From Tridacna crocea (Eukaryota; Mollusca; Bivalvia; Cardiida; Cardiidae), in the NCBI GenBank assembly GCA_943736015.1, contig OX031069.1, positions 38,164,728 through 38,228,727 of the forward strand: a stretch of DNA of 64,000 bases, given 5' to 3'. The notes under the pieces were generated by a model. It made no database searches. It was not told the DNA's origin and was given only the letters and a program-made list of their open reading frames with translations. The translations under genes were made by a program, and so were the position numbers. Positions 21,256 through 32,528 of this stretch are shown one piece after another. Every line of letters begins with the position of its first letter. Position 1 is the stretch's first letter.

Positions 21256-21627
21256 CGGATGAAAAGGAAGCAGAATAAAACCGAGTCATTTTATACTATT
21301 ACAGTATTACTGTGAGTTTGGCTGCTTTTCTCTCAAAAACCCGATCTTCAGTGACTGTTTACAGCCACAAGAGTAGATGTTCAATGACCTGTCGCAGATG
21401 TTACATATCTCCCCGTGTTTCATATTTGATATTGTCTTTTATTCTAGTCCAAAAGAACAAAATCATTGTTCCACTTTTATAATATAAAATAGCGTATTTC
21501 ACATGTGGTGGTACCTAATCGGATAAGGTTGTATACACGGTGGGTAGACGAGGGGTCAAATGGCTAGGTTAGAGATTATTCAGTGTCGACCGATTACAGT
21601 GCTGACAGCACTTTGATTATTATTGTA

Positions 21628-21907
21628 GAGCCCCTGTACCTCAGTAGGGGAGAACAGGGGATTATCGATCCCCGGCACAGCCAATTTCTTCAGAGATTGA
21701 TGATAGTCATTGCGATAGGTTTCATTCCTGTCTCACTTCCGACCATTGTTTAGTCGATGAGTACATGTATATAAGAAAGCAGCAAGTGGGTTTGGAGGAA
21801 TATTTTGGGGAGTACTGGTAACAGAATCTCCGGAAAGCATGAATAGGTGCTCTGACCTCCGCGATATAACTGAAATAATGTTGAAAGTGACATTAAATAC
21901 CATACAT
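21628..21907 (+). mobile_element. S1 SINE copy
   Basis: GAGCCCCTGTACCTCAGTAG with a B box-like GATTATCGATCCCC, then CAGCCAATTTCTTCAGAGAT and the tail AATGTTGAAAGTGACATTAA. It is the second-best copy of the family. Confidence 0.78.
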
Positions 21908-22350
21908 TATTTCATGCCTTCTGGTAGGATATCGAGAAATAGCAGTGAAAATATTTTTCGATCTTACACTGGTACCACCAGTGAAAATACCGATTTTCAC
22001 GTTCTTGTTGCCTAGGTAAATTGCGCGTGCCTAACAACCAGATGGGAAATATGACGTCATATACCTTATATTTCTCGCGCTTGACGTAACGTTGCTATGC
22101 GGGAGGGGTACGCCACGGGGAATAAGGGAAAAGAACTGTACTGAATTTTGATAAAGCTCCTCCCAGAAAGGGTTAAAAGCATGAAATAAATAGAATATTT
22201 ATTTTTTTCGGTGAAAGATCGAAATTTATTTCATCTCGTGAACACCATCGGTAATATTTTCACTCGTGGCTGCGCCACTCGTGAAAATATTACCGATGGT
22301 GTCCACTCGATGAAATAAATTTCGATCTTTCACCGAAAAAAAAAAAAAAT
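21908..22350 (+). mobile_element. F-family element F1 with terminal hairpin
   Basis: It matches 39348-39780 along its length (TAGGATATCGAGAAATAGCA, CACCAGTGAAAATACCGATT). The 3' portion 22206-22338 is a 133-nt hairpin: TTTCGGTGAAAGATCGAAAT pairs with its complement and the top is CTCGTGGCTGCGCCACTCG. Confidence 0.85.
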
Positions 22351-22511
22351 ATCCTCTATGTCAATCATTTTTCTTATTTTTTATGTTGACATTGTTCCTC
22401 AATAAATACTGGTTTGATTGTATATTTCTGGGCACCGCCTTTTCCGATGTTTTTATCTTACCAACCGCCAGGGAGTATAATATCAAACTGGTTTAAAAAA
22501 AAATGATCTTT

Positions 22512-22738
22512 TTAACTCTTTTACCAAACAATCCTTGGTTTTTTACGACCCCGAGATAGAAGCCTTTAGAAAACATTGTGGGAAAAGAAGAAAATGCTGG
22601 TATCCAGCATTTTCTCCTTTTCCCACCATGTTTTGTACCGTGCTAGAAACAAAATTCTTTTTTTTTTTAGTTTCCTTTATTTTGTCGTCTGCAATTGCTT
22701 TCAATTTGAGCCGGTTTAATATTTTGCTAAAGAGTTGA
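22512..22738 (+). mobile_element. A-family MITE A18
   Basis: TTAACTCTTTTACCAAAC start; core paired except the centre (GGTATCC); right end GCTAAAGAGTTGA without TTAA. A poly-T expansion (TTCTTTTTTTTTTAG) lies right of the core. Confidence 0.85.
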
Positions 22739-22792
22739 GCACGAAATCGGAAAAGAAACCCGCTTACATTATAATATAACAGGGCTTACTAT

Positions 22793-23023
22793 TTAACTCA
22801 TTATACCAAACGACAATATTTTAGGGATGTCCAAATCGAAAGCATTTGCAGACGACAATATAAAAATGACTGAAAATTTGAAATTTGTTTTGTGAAGGAT
22901 AGAAAACATTGTGGGAAAAGGAGAAAATGCTGGTTACCAGCCTTTTCTCCTTTTCCCACAATGTTTTCTAAAGGCTTCTTTCTCTGGGGCGTCAAAAGTA
23001 GGGATTGTGTGGTAATGGGTTAA
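22793..23023 (-). mobile_element. A-family MITE A19
   Basis: TTAACTCATTATACCAAAC to GGTAATGGGTTAA. The core is nearly perfect, with one arm change (CAGCCTTTTCTCC). Confidence 0.9.
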
Positions 23024-23722
23024 ACAGCCGTTTGTAATCAAATCTTTCGTAACAAAAAAAAAATAAGAAGAAGGATTGATAAACGTTTTTATCATCTCCC
23101 GTATGGTTTTTGAAAATTTGAATTCCGGTTTGTGTCTTGAGTGGATCTATTCCTGCGTTAATGTGTTTGTCTGTAAAGAACAATATTTTTTAGAATGTTT
23201 CATTCATTCAAAGTGAATCAAAAGTGCACAAATGACCTGAACTTTCAAAAGCTGGACTGTTTAACCGTAAAGTTAAGATAAAGTATGCCTGCGATATGTA
23301 AGTAGATTATGTGTTATTGTTTAATAAATTAGTCAAAGAGCGGGAAAATGACGTTCGACTGCAATATCCCCCGCTAGATGGCATTCTACATATGTTTAAT
23401 TTGGGCATCATGGGTACCTTTTCCACGCGACAACTGTTACTTTGTATTTCAAACTAAAATAAACGTTTACTCAATAAAATGCTACCTGGTCCGATTCATT
23501 CAGCTATGATCAGCAGTTTAGAAAAAATCTAGAGCTAAAACAGGCCTGATTTCTCCTCAAACGTATTAATAAAAGCCATTTTCTCCATTTCTTCGTTATA
23601 GCGCGCATTACTATACAATCTCCCTCCATTATTGGGGGCAATGATGACATGCGCAGACAACGCGTTCCACTACCTCCTTTTTCGGGATTAAAAAAAAAAG
23701 TTACGACAAATTTTACCGACTG
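23024..23722. other. spacer, nothing recognised
   Basis: No exon-like frame; mixed AT-rich sequence. Confidence 0.4.
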
Positions 23723-23806
23723 ATTGATTGATTGATTGATTGATTGATTGCTTTGATTGATTAATTGATTGTTTAACCGATTGATTGATTGATTGATTGA
23801 TGGATG
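23723..23806. repeat. (GATT)n microsatellite
   Basis: Two blocks of GATT units, seven to eight and four to five, separated by an imperfect stretch. Confidence 0.95.
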
Positions 23807-24480
23807 GATTAAACGGTGAGTTCAGCTGTTTTTAACTTTTTTCAGTCATATCATGGCGACAGCTCACATAATTATGTATGTTTTTCCTGGGTTTAACTAG
23901 TCCTTTGGTTCCTGGGTGTCTTGCCCCATGGTGCTCTCACGAGGAGCTTAGCGGATTGGATGGGTTTCGAGGATACGAGTACCACACTTTTCTACTGAGC
24001 CAGGCAGAACCCCAAAATTTTACTGAACATAGTGATTTCAAACATCAAAGAAACGCCATAGCGAGTGTGATTTATGTACGGACAGGTAAAAAAAATTGAT
24101 CCTTGTAACAAATAATTCAGAGAGGATCAATGGGCATTACGTACAGAATTATTTCGAACACAGAAACACATTTTAGACATGCCCTCCCATTTTCTCTGAT
24201 GAAACAATACAGCAGAAGTGCTCGTTGTAAAACTTTCAAACGGGACTACTTTGGAATTTTGATACATGTAACTACAGCCCGGAAGAACTATGCAGTGTTT
24301 TTACACCTTGTACCGTAACAACCTCCGAGCAGAGTTGTAGTTCGTTACTCTCACCATACATGAATAGGAATGATCCGTAGTGATCCGTAGTGCAAAAGAG
24401 TGGTACAGTAAGCAAATATGTTTCCCATACGTCACTCGCCACAACTGGGCCGATTCCGTAACTACATCCAGCCTCGTCCG

Positions 24481-25022
24481 TTAAAGGTGGCCCTTCAGAT
24501 TTTGGGACGAAAATCTTACAAACATACAAAAAAATCATCCTTATACTCCCAAACCCTCATAATTTTCAGTCATGAAACCTCAGTAGTCGAAAACCATCCG
24601 ACAACAAGAGAATATGAGACTTACAACAGCCCAGGTAGACAATGAAGTGAAAAAACATAAGCAACTCGCTCATTTATATACCGGAAATATAAAGATGAAG
24701 CTTCGAACATACATGTAGCGTCCGAAGTTCTAGACATTATGGAAAATAATTACATGTTTGTTATGTTATAGAATTTATGAGTCATTAGTCACGTGTCAGT
24801 CACTTAATATTCCCACAATGCTTTTTTGATTTTCGGCGGGAATTCTAAAAATAGCTTAAGAGGCTACGTAATCTTTCAAGGGAAAACCACAATTTTTTTC
24901 CCCTGTAATTTTTATGATTCTTAATTAATGATGATTTGCATTGTTTTTCCATATAAAGTTCAGTGATACATATATTCTTTTAATTTGGTGTGATGTGAAA
25001 AGTCTAAATAACCCACCTTTAA
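24481..25022 (-). mobile_element. G-family element G2
   Basis: Reverse orientation of G1: TTAAAGGTGGCCCTTCAG to AACCCACCTTTAA, with CAGTAGTCGAAAACCATCCG inside. Confidence 0.85.
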
Positions 25023-25500
25023 AGGCAACAGTGGCCACGAAAATAGGCACCCTATCGCTGAAAAATGACAATGTAGTCGGTAGACCGAGTTAGAAAATAA
25101 ATGTACATATTGTGCGCCGTCGCATATGTATTCAGAAAGAATCCAACGGAAAACTGTGAGTAGGATTTGCTTTCTAAATGGAGGGTTACGATTTTAGGAG
25201 CGGTGAAGCGGTGTGCATCCGGCGAAGAAATGTATTGTGTAGGTGCATATCGTCCGTTTACTTTAAAAACCTCGTAAATACAGCTTGAAACAAGCTGTAG
25301 TTTTGAGTTTTTTTTAAGAAAACCGACGATATCAAGCTACGTGCTACAGCCGAGAGATTTCATCAACGGACCTGAGGTGTGTCGAATGTATTGTCAAAAA
25401 GAGAAGTTAGATACAGTGTATATACAGACTCCAAGACTGCCTTGCTGATGAGCTAGCTTTTACAGCGATGCGGTTTAGTTTATTTTTCTCTGTGGAATTT
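25023..25500. other. single-copy-looking spacer
   Basis: Higher GC than its surroundings with CG-containing phrases (GGTGTGCATCCGGCGAAGAA) and no similarity to any repeat in the window. It could hold a 5' exon or promoter, but no coding frame is convincing. Confidence 0.35.
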
Positions 25501-25502
25501 AA

Positions 25503-25640
25503 GTAACGTGCATTAGGTCAGTGCTTGGATGGGTGATCAGACAGTTGCACGTTACATTTGTTGGCAGAGGTTGGATAAAGACAACTGTCTGACTGGAGTG
25601 CCTTATTGTGGCGCCGCATGAGCGGCGGCACCTTATTTCT
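25503..25640 (+). ncRNA. 5S rRNA-like fragment within nested hairpins
   Basis: GGTCAGTGCTTGGATGGGTG at 25517 resembles the internal promoter and loop region of eukaryotic 5S rRNA. It is bracketed by GTAACGTGCA (25503-25512) and TGCACGTTAC (25546-25555). A second stem pairs TCAGACAGTTG (about 25537) with CAACTGTCTGA (about 25582). A third reads GTGGCGCCGC ATGA GCGGCGGCAC, with one mismatch. The rest of a 5S gene is not recognisable, so this is a 5S-derived SINE remnant or a structured RNA, not a 5S gene. Confidence 0.4.
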
Positions 25641-26907
25641 ATTCAATTTTGAAAAGTACATACATGTATGAAGGCAGCCGTTTTAGAAACGTTTATTTTC
25701 ATAGAATAGGTATATTTTTTATTTACGACGATATATTATTTTACTCAAAATTTGATAGGTAGGCCTATCATTTAGATATTTCAATATGTTTTACACATTC
25801 TCATGATCAGTTTTGCATTGAAAGCGTGCTATGCAACAGGTAGCTGATGTCATCATTGTGTTTTTGTAGCAGAATAAAATATCTGATTTATACTGAATTA
25901 CATTTAACTGAATGAGTCTTATGTCAAAATATTTTTTTTAAGTTTTGGAAAAAATATGGTGAACTCTAGTAAATTTCGAGAAGTATATTTTTGCAATGAC
26001 TGGATAAGTTTGCTATAGGAGTGATTCGGATGCCGCAAGAGTGAACTTATGCATTGGTAACTTTACGTTCTGTGTATATATATGTGTTCAGCCTTAATCC
26101 TGTATCGTGGAATTTCTTGGTTCAATCGACACGTATGTCGACGTTCATCTCCCGCTCTTTGATGCAACTGTGCATTGTAGAAATTTTTTGACACGTTATA
26201 TATCTTATTTTATCTGCGAGCAGTATGCAGCCAGCAGGAAATGACAACTGTTGCGCAATGTGCTGCATCAGTATGAACTGTAGGGTATCATATGTTGATG
26301 ACCAAAAATCCAATATTTGTATGTCAAACCATTTGAGTGTTGTCGATGACAACCTGGATATGAGTACAGTGGTAACATTGATATCCGTAGTAAATTTGCT
26401 CTTGATTGATATTCAGCAAGTCTACATATTTTTTTGTACTCTTTCCATCAACAGCCATTACAACCTATATAATTCTAGTTCCCCTTGGGGGTCAACCATT
26501 TTGCGGTAGTAGGCCATCGTAAAGACCAGGCATAAATTCATTTATCCCATCATGTACTGTTGAGGTGTTTACATTAAACCATACATATAAGAAACTGATG
26601 GCAACCACACGAGCAATAGAAGCACTGTGTTCCGTCTGAACAATACTTTTGAAATGTTAATATGGGAAAAGGAGGCCAAAATGTAGGCGTTAAGCATAAA
26701 GTTCTAGCAGTTCTGAAACTGGTCATGCTTACTTGAAGTTTGTTCATTTAGTTGTATCAGAGCACCAAATAAAAAGTGTATATAACTATGACTTTCTTTC
26801 TTTGGCCTATATGCATAATGACATAGATACTTTAACAAAACCCCTCATTGAAACATGTATGTCTTCTGTTCTCCATCTTCATATCCGTGTCCATTCATAA
26901 ATGTCCA
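25641..26907. other. region without recognised gene
   Basis: A 94-codon frame at 26225-26509 has no recognisable domain, splice context or repeat origin. Otherwise AT-rich. Confidence 0.35.
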
Positions 26908-27119
26908 TTAACTCTTTAGCTGCTTATCGCGTCTCACTGACCTTTTGCGGACAGTGTAGATCAAGATCAGACTGCACAGAACGTGCAGTCTGATCTTGGA
27001 TCTACACTGTCCGATGAGAAGATGTATTTCCCAAAATTATAAGTTTGAAATGACAGTATTTTGGGTTTTACTATCGAAATGAAAATTTCATTTTAGTTAT
27101 TTAGCAGGTTAAGAGTTAA
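26908..27119 (+). mobile_element. B-family palindromic element B3
   Basis: The best copy of the family. TTAACTCTTTAGCTGC start; the palindrome AGTGTAGATCAAGATCAGAC and complement meets at CACAGAACGTGC; then ATTTTGGGTTTTACTATCGA, TTTAGCAGG and AGAGTTAA. The TTAA ends and the CTCTTTA opening resemble family A. Confidence 0.88.
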
Positions 27120-27234
27120 TATTTACCCTTCACGGGATGGTGGTGTGTCATAGCAGACAGGTCGAATCTCTGAAGAATATGACATGCGCAGACGACGACG
27201 TTATCTCAAAGTTCACGTGGCGTACAAGTACTAA

Positions 27235-27463
27235 TTAACCCTTTCCAAAACAACAATTTTTAGACTTTTCCAAACTGAAAGGCTTTGCAGACGACAATTT
27301 CAAACTCGATGAAAATGGTAGAAAGTTCTCCAAATGGGAGGAAAAACACTGTGGGAAAAGGAAAAATTGCTCGTTATGAGCAATTTCTCCTTTTCCCACA
27401 GTGTTTTCAAAAGACTTGTACTGCAGACACGTAAAAACCAGGGTTTGTTTGGGAAACGGTTAA
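27235..27463 (-). mobile_element. D-family hairpin MITE D1
   Basis: TTAACCCTTTCCAAAACAAC to GGGAAACGGTTAA. The core has GGAAAAATTGCTCGTTATGA and its complement; the arms carry the CTG/CAG state (CACTGTGGG/CCCACAGTG). The left half is distinctive (GGCTTTGCAGACGACAATTT). Copies D2 and D3 confirm the subfamily. Confidence 0.88.
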
Positions 27464-27507
27464 TATGCATTCCATAACGTATTTTTTTTATCCTTTTTAC
27501 AGTGGTC

Positions 27508-28613
27508 ATATCACCGTCTGTCATCACCACCGGAAATAGATTACCGGCGAATCGAAAGTACTCCACATATGAATGTGAGTGCTCACAAAAAATGACAATT
27601 TTTATCGTAAAAAACAAATGGATTTACAAAACATTCACGAGGCATAGTTAGTGGATATAATAAGCTTCCAACGTAAGTAGGATTTGTTGTTTATTGGTAA
27701 ATTTGAAGGGTTTAGCGACTAGAAATCCTTAGAGCTGGTACCGAAAAACAAATTGTATTGTGACATTTATTTTCATTTTTTCCAAAAAAGTGTGCACAAA
27801 TTCCAGATTTTTTTAATCATGATGAAGTAAAATTATGGCTGACAGATGAATTTATTACTGTTTTACCTCAAATCGAGGGATTAAGCAAATTTTTTGTCAA
27901 AACGAAAATTTCATTGTGGACGGCGAATAGATCCTTATGTGGACGGCTTATAGCTAAATCCCCAAAATTACGTGTACGGCGAATAGTTTTGAGCTTTTTA
28001 ACAATATGTGCACAAACACATATGTTCAAGTCGTATTGCGTTCGTGCCAGGTACATGCAATAGAAAACACTATACTCAGTTTACATTTCAGATTAATGAT
28101 GTCAACATACAAATGTTATTACTGCCCTGAAAAACCGCCAAACTTTGAGAAAACTATTCAGCACCTCATAAATTGCCACCAAAATGACGAAATGCGTGTC
28201 AGGCAATTACAAGAACACAAACTGCGAACGATTAGTTTCAAAGTGATTCCAGAACTATGTAGAGAACAGGGGAGGACCATAACAATCGATTCCACCAGAG
28301 AAAAAATTCACATATCAAAGGCTAATGTGGTGCCTAAAGATAGCCCTTTTAAAAAACTGATCAGACTAGAGGGTATCTGTAGTGACAGTGACACTTTCAA
28401 CAATGTAGAGCATATTTTGTCGGGACAGGGCCAAACTGGTACCGAGGAGTCTTGTGATACAGATCTGTCTGGTTGTAGCGAGTACATTGACGATACTAAC
28501 AATATGACGAATTAGTTTCTCTGTTGCCTAAAGTAATTGACACTTTGAAAGAACATGGAAAAATGCAGGAGTTTCTTTCATTCAACAGGCTTTTAAGTGA
28601 AGATAAATTTCCG
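27508..28613 (+). repeat. left arm of a 2.4-kb inverted duplication
   Basis: 1106 bp starting ATATCACCGTCTGTCATCAC, the exact reverse complement of the right arm end at 29930. Only a handful of differences were seen by eye (for example AATGTGAG against AACGTGAG, and AGA against AAA in the zinc-finger frame), so identity is about 99 percent. It ends at CAGGCTTTTAAGTGAAGATAAATTTCCG written across 28586-28613. Confidence 0.95.
28092..28515 (+). pseudogene. zinc-finger protein fragment, left copy
   Basis: I do not recognise the family with certainty. A probable acceptor (TTACATTTCAG, AG at 28090-28091) precedes tandem ATGs at 28096 and 28099, and CCAACGTAAGT at about 27668 gives a possible donor for an upstream non-coding exon. 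The product starts MSTYKCYYCPEK and has one C2H2-like finger (C-x2-C, then HLINCH). It then runs through a charged middle and an acidic, Ser-rich stretch to TAG at 28513. The reading frame breaks there: one frame over, coding continues as ELVSLLPKVIDTLKEHGKMQ. The same break is in the right copy. It resembles proteins found in many copies in bivalve genomes, possibly mobile-element cargo; that is inference. Confidence 0.55.
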
Positions 28614-29347
28614 GATCTAAGTAACCCGGAGTAGCTTCGTCATACACGATCTGTCCCTTGTTTTTTGGTCCTCCCATAAATCTTAGAAAACGACCGTGAA
28701 ATAACCTCAAACCTGTGCGCCAAAAACATTTCACTTCGTCGCTATACCGCATACGCGTTGCAGTCTCCTCTAAGCTTAACCATCTCACAACATCTAAGAA
28801 TAGAAGAAACGCAATGTTATCGAGCGGAAATTTATCTTCACTTAAAAGCCTGTTGAATGAAAGAAACTCCTGCATTTTTCCATGTTCTTTTAAAGTGTCA
28901 ATTACTTTAGGCAACAGAGAAACTAATTCGTCATATTGTTAGTATCGTCAATGTACTCGCTACAACCAGACAGATCTGTATCACAAGACTCCTCGGTACC
29001 AGTTTGGCCCTGTCCCGACAAAATATGCTCTACATTGTTGAAAGTGTCACTGTCACTACAGATACCCTCTAGTCTTATCAGTTTTTTAAAAGGGCTATCT
29101 TTAGGCACCACATTAGCCTTTGATATGTGAATTTTTTCTTTGGTGGAATCGATTGTTATGGTCCTCCCCTGTTCTCTACATAGTTCTGGAATCACTTTGA
29201 AACTAATCGTTCGCAGTTTGTGTTCTTGTAATTGCCTGACACGCATTTCGTCATTTTGGTGGCAATTTATGAGGTGCTGAATAGTTTTCTCAAAGTTTGG
29301 CGGTTTTTCAGGGCAGTAATAACATTTGTATGTTGACATCATTAATC
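28614..29347 (-). pseudogene. zinc-finger protein fragment, right copy with longer 3' part
   Basis: Same product as the left copy on the opposite strand, with a change of R to K in the middle. After the shared frame break the second frame encodes EFLSFNRLLSEDKFPLDNIA, then FLLFLDVVRWLSLEETATRM, an aromatic-rich stretch CFWRTGLRLFHGRFLRFMGG and KNKGQIVYDEATPGYL, where the inversion junction at 28613/28614 cuts it. The block is hydrophobic and well conserved in look, like a folded domain, but I cannot assign it. Because the break is common to both arms, it predates the inversion. Confidence 0.55.
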
Positions 29348-29930
29348 TGAAATGTAAACTGAGTATAGTGTTTTCTATTGCATGTACCTGGCACGAACGC
29401 AATACGACTTGAACATATGTGTTTGTGCACATATTGTTAAAAAGCTCAAAACTATTCGCCGTACACGTAATTTTGGGGATTTAGCTATAAGCCGTCCACA
29501 TAAGGATCTATTCGCCGTCCACAATGAAATTTTCGTTTTGACAAAAAATTTGCTTAATCCCTCGATTTGAGGTAAAACAGTAATAAATTCATCTGTCAGC
29601 CATAATTTTACTTCATCATGATTAAAAAAATCTGGAATTTGTGCACACTTTTTTGGAAAAAATGAAAATAAATGTCACAATACAATTTGTTTTTCGGTAC
29701 CAGCTCTAAGGATTTCTAGTCGCTAAACCCTTCAAATTTACTAATAAACAACAAATCCTACTTACGTTGGAAGCTTATTATATCCACTAACTATGCCTCG
29801 TGAATGTTTTGTAAATCCATTTGTTTTTTACGATAAAAATTGTCATTTTTTGTGAGCACTCACGTTCATATGTGGAGTACTTTCGATTCGCCGGTAATCT
29901 ATTTCCGGTGGTGATGACAGACGGTGATAT
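28825..29930 (-). repeat. right arm of the 2.4-kb inverted duplication
   Basis: Same length as the left arm, with a 211-bp spacer (28614-28824) between them. The spacer continues the gene of the right arm, so the right copy is the longer, source-like one (about 1.3 kb) and the left copy stops at the fold point. Confidence 0.95.
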
Positions 29931-29959
29931 AAACGAAAAAGAATCTCATGTATGATTGT

Positions 29960-30205
29960 TCGTTTGTAAGGCGCAACCAGTGGCTTGGCAAAAATGTGTC
30001 TAATAATGTACTGATTCTAGACACCCCAGGAAAGCGTGAACAGGTGCACTCGTCTAGGTAAACTTAGTACAGAAATAAGGACGAATCGGGTTTGGCATAA
30101 TACTAGCAAAAAAGCTCCAGGACAGCATGAATAGGTGCACTGGCCGCCGCCATATACTTTAAAATAGGTTGAAAACGGCGTTTTAAACACCAACAATCAA
30201 GTAAT
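29960..30205 (+). mobile_element. S1 SINE fragments
   Basis: Two partial bodies in tandem: GTGGCTTGGCAAAAATGTG with AGGAAAGCGTGAACAGGTGC, then AGCTCCAGGACAGCATGAAT and the tail GGTTGAAAACGGCGTTTTAA. Confidence 0.65.
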
Positions 30206-30492
30206 CAAATAAGTTTTTTTTTTGATAACAGGTTGTAAATTCTATCTTGTTTGTCTTTCTCGACTCATAACCTGTTCATATTTTATCCGACACGTGGTTG
30301 TAATTCAAACCTATCTTTCACGTGACCATCTTCTCATGTGTCTCAAGCAGACGGCTTTTGCAGAAAACGCTGCACAAATTTTGAAGATCAAAAGCAAATG
30401 TTGCAGTTAAGGGTTGACATTGTTTTCAGGTATTTTGTGCACTGTATTTTTCCTTCTCCCACTTTATTCAGTTTTACGTAATTTGTACTTAG
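30206..30492. other. spacer, nothing recognised
   Basis: No repeat or exon identified. Confidence 0.4.
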
Positions 30493-30721
30493 TTAACCCT
30501 TTACAACACAATCCCGACTTTTAACAACCCTGTAAAAGAAGCCCTTTGAAAACATTGTGGGAAAAGGAGAAAATGCTGGTAATCAGCATTTTCTCCTTTT
30601 CCCTCAATGTTTTCTACCCTTTCCAAGACAAATTTCAATTTTTCAGTCACATATATTTTTTCGACTGCAAATGTTTTCAATTTGGACAGGTTTACAATTT
30701 TGTCCTTCTGTAAAGAGTTAA
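30493..30721 (+). mobile_element. A-family MITE A20
   Basis: TTAACCCTTTACAACACAAT to TAAAGAGTTAA. The core has two unpaired changes (GGTAATCAGC and CCCTCAATG). It is followed at once by B4. Confidence 0.9.
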
Positions 30722-30732
30722 TCCGTGAATGT

Positions 30733-30948
30733 TTAATCCTTCGGATGCTAACGAAGCGCCACACATTGACATTTTGCGGACACTGTAGAACAAGATCAGA
30801 CTGCACAGAGCGTGCAGTCTGATCTCTGATCTACACTGTCAAAAAGGAAGATATTATGTCCAAAAAACATAACTTTGAAATAGCAATATTAGGGTTTTAA
30901 CTATCGAAATCCAATTTCATTTTAGTTTTTTGGCAGAAAAAGGATAAT
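30733..30948 (+). mobile_element. B-family palindromic element B4
   Basis: TTAATCCTTCGGATGC start; palindrome with GAACAAGATCAGACTGCACA and complement around GAGCGTGC; right part TTAACTATCGAAATCCAATT. Confidence 0.85.
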
Positions 30949-31455
30949 CAAGGCTTGTAAACAGTAACCGACTTGTTTTTTGTTTTTCGCTGTGTAAACA
31001 CGAGAAAAGTGTCCTCAGTTATGTGAATAGGTTTATAGAGTCTTTGGGATATAAAGTTATGCAATGAAATTTTTTAGTAAGTTCCTTTATAATTTTCGTT
31101 TTCTGTCTGTGTATACGAGAAAAGCGGCCTCTCTATGTGGACATGTACAATAGTTAACACACAAATTGTATATTTAGACGACCACGTGTGAACGACAACG
31201 CGGAATCTTTCCGACACATAAAATTATGCAATGTATTTTTTTCCAGTAATTACGTTCCTTTATACAGGATGTTTCTTAATATCTGCCCCAGTTTCAAATC
31301 AACATAACTTAGTCATTTTGAAAGGTATTTTAGTGTTTAACCTCACTTGCCAACCAATCAAATGGCCCATATTTTGAAAAAAAATGTCTGTCTTTTTTAT
31401 TAAACCTGGCTCCCCGAACAATTAATTATTAAGAGTTCGCCACTTAATCGTTAAG
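30949..31455. other. spacer, nothing recognised
   Basis: Two similar phrases (GTAAACACGAGAAAAGTGTC and GTATACGAGAAAAGCGGCCT) suggest an old tandem duplication of about 100 bp. No gene. Confidence 0.4.
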
Positions 31456-31659
31456 TTAAACTCTTTACCAAACGATAAAATCTCAGACTGGTCCAAATTG
31501 AAAGCACTTGCAGACGACAAGATAAACGTAACTCAAAAATTGAAATTTGTTTCCAGCAGGGTATAAAACATTGTGGGAAAAGGAGAAAGCATTTTCTCGT
31601 TTTCCCGCAGTGTTTTCAAAAGGTTTATTACAACCGGGGATTGTTTGGGAAAGGGTTAA
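31456..31659 (-). mobile_element. A-family MITE A21, core shortened
   Basis: TTAAACTCTTTACCAAACG to GGGAAAGGGTTAA. The centre GCTGGTTACC is deleted (GGAGAAAGCATTTTCTCG), leaving a shorter hairpin. Confidence 0.85.
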
Positions 31660-31971
31660 GGCAAAGAGCGCACGCGCAAGTGAATTGTGAAAACTCCGCC
31701 CTGCTGTACTGTCAGGCTGATAGATCTATGTGCTGTACTACATGTACAAAATTAATATCTATTCAACCCTTTCAGCGCCGTATTTGAAACATTTGACAAT
31801 TTCATTTCGATCACTGGACCATTTCATTTTTGTATCATAAGGTTTTTAAAGTATTTTTACATCTAAGCGACTAGCAATTAATGCAGAATTCAAGTGAACC
31901 AACTCATCGTGCTACCTCGTCTGAACCGGCACGGTTTACAAACTGTCAATATTGGTTTTGGGGACGCAAGG
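31660..31971. other. spacer, nothing recognised
   Basis: No repeat or exon identified. Confidence 0.4.
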
Positions 31972-32009
31972 TTAAAGGTGGGTATTTAGAATTTTCACAT
32001 CTCACCAAA

Positions 32010-32040
<31 letters not shown>

Positions 32041-32528
32041 TCACTGAAATTTATATGAAAAAAACAATACAAACCATCAGTAATTAGGAATCATAAAATT
32101 ACCAAATTAAAACTTTTGATGGTATTCCCTTAAAAGGCTACGTAGCCTCTTAAGGTATTTTTAGATTCCGCGCCAAAAATCAAAAGAAGCATTGTGGGAA
32201 TGTAAAGTGACTGCATGGCACGTGACTAATGACACTTAAATTTGCATAACATAACAAACATATAATTATTTTCCATAATTTCTTCTTCGGACGCTCTGTT
32301 TGAAGCGTTGTTTGTGTATTTTCGGTATGTAAACGAGCAAGTTGCTCATCTAAAAATAGACCATGGTTCCCGTCTGTGTCGACCTGGGCTGTAGTAAATC
32401 TCTAATTTCTCTTGTTGTCGGATGGTTTTCGACAATTGAGGTTTTATGAATGAAAATTAAAAGGCCTTGGGAGTATAAGGATGATTTTTTTTGTATTTTT
32501 GTCCCAAAATCTGAAGGGCCACCTTTAA
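31972..32528 (+). mobile_element. G-family element G3
   Basis: TTAAAGGTGGGTATTTAG to GGGCCACCTTTAA, the cleanest termini of the family (TTAAAGGTGG/CCACCTTTAA). Confidence 0.9.

Noticed and set aside
25517..25530. Iron-responsive element with CAGTGC loop upstream of ferroportin
   Set aside because: The bases on the two sides of CAGTGC do not form the required five-pair upper stem, and there is no C bulge.
26225..26509. 94-codon frame with a hydrophobic stretch, considered as the missing ferroportin 5' exon
   Set aside because: It does not resemble the ferroportin N-terminus and no donor follows in the right phase.
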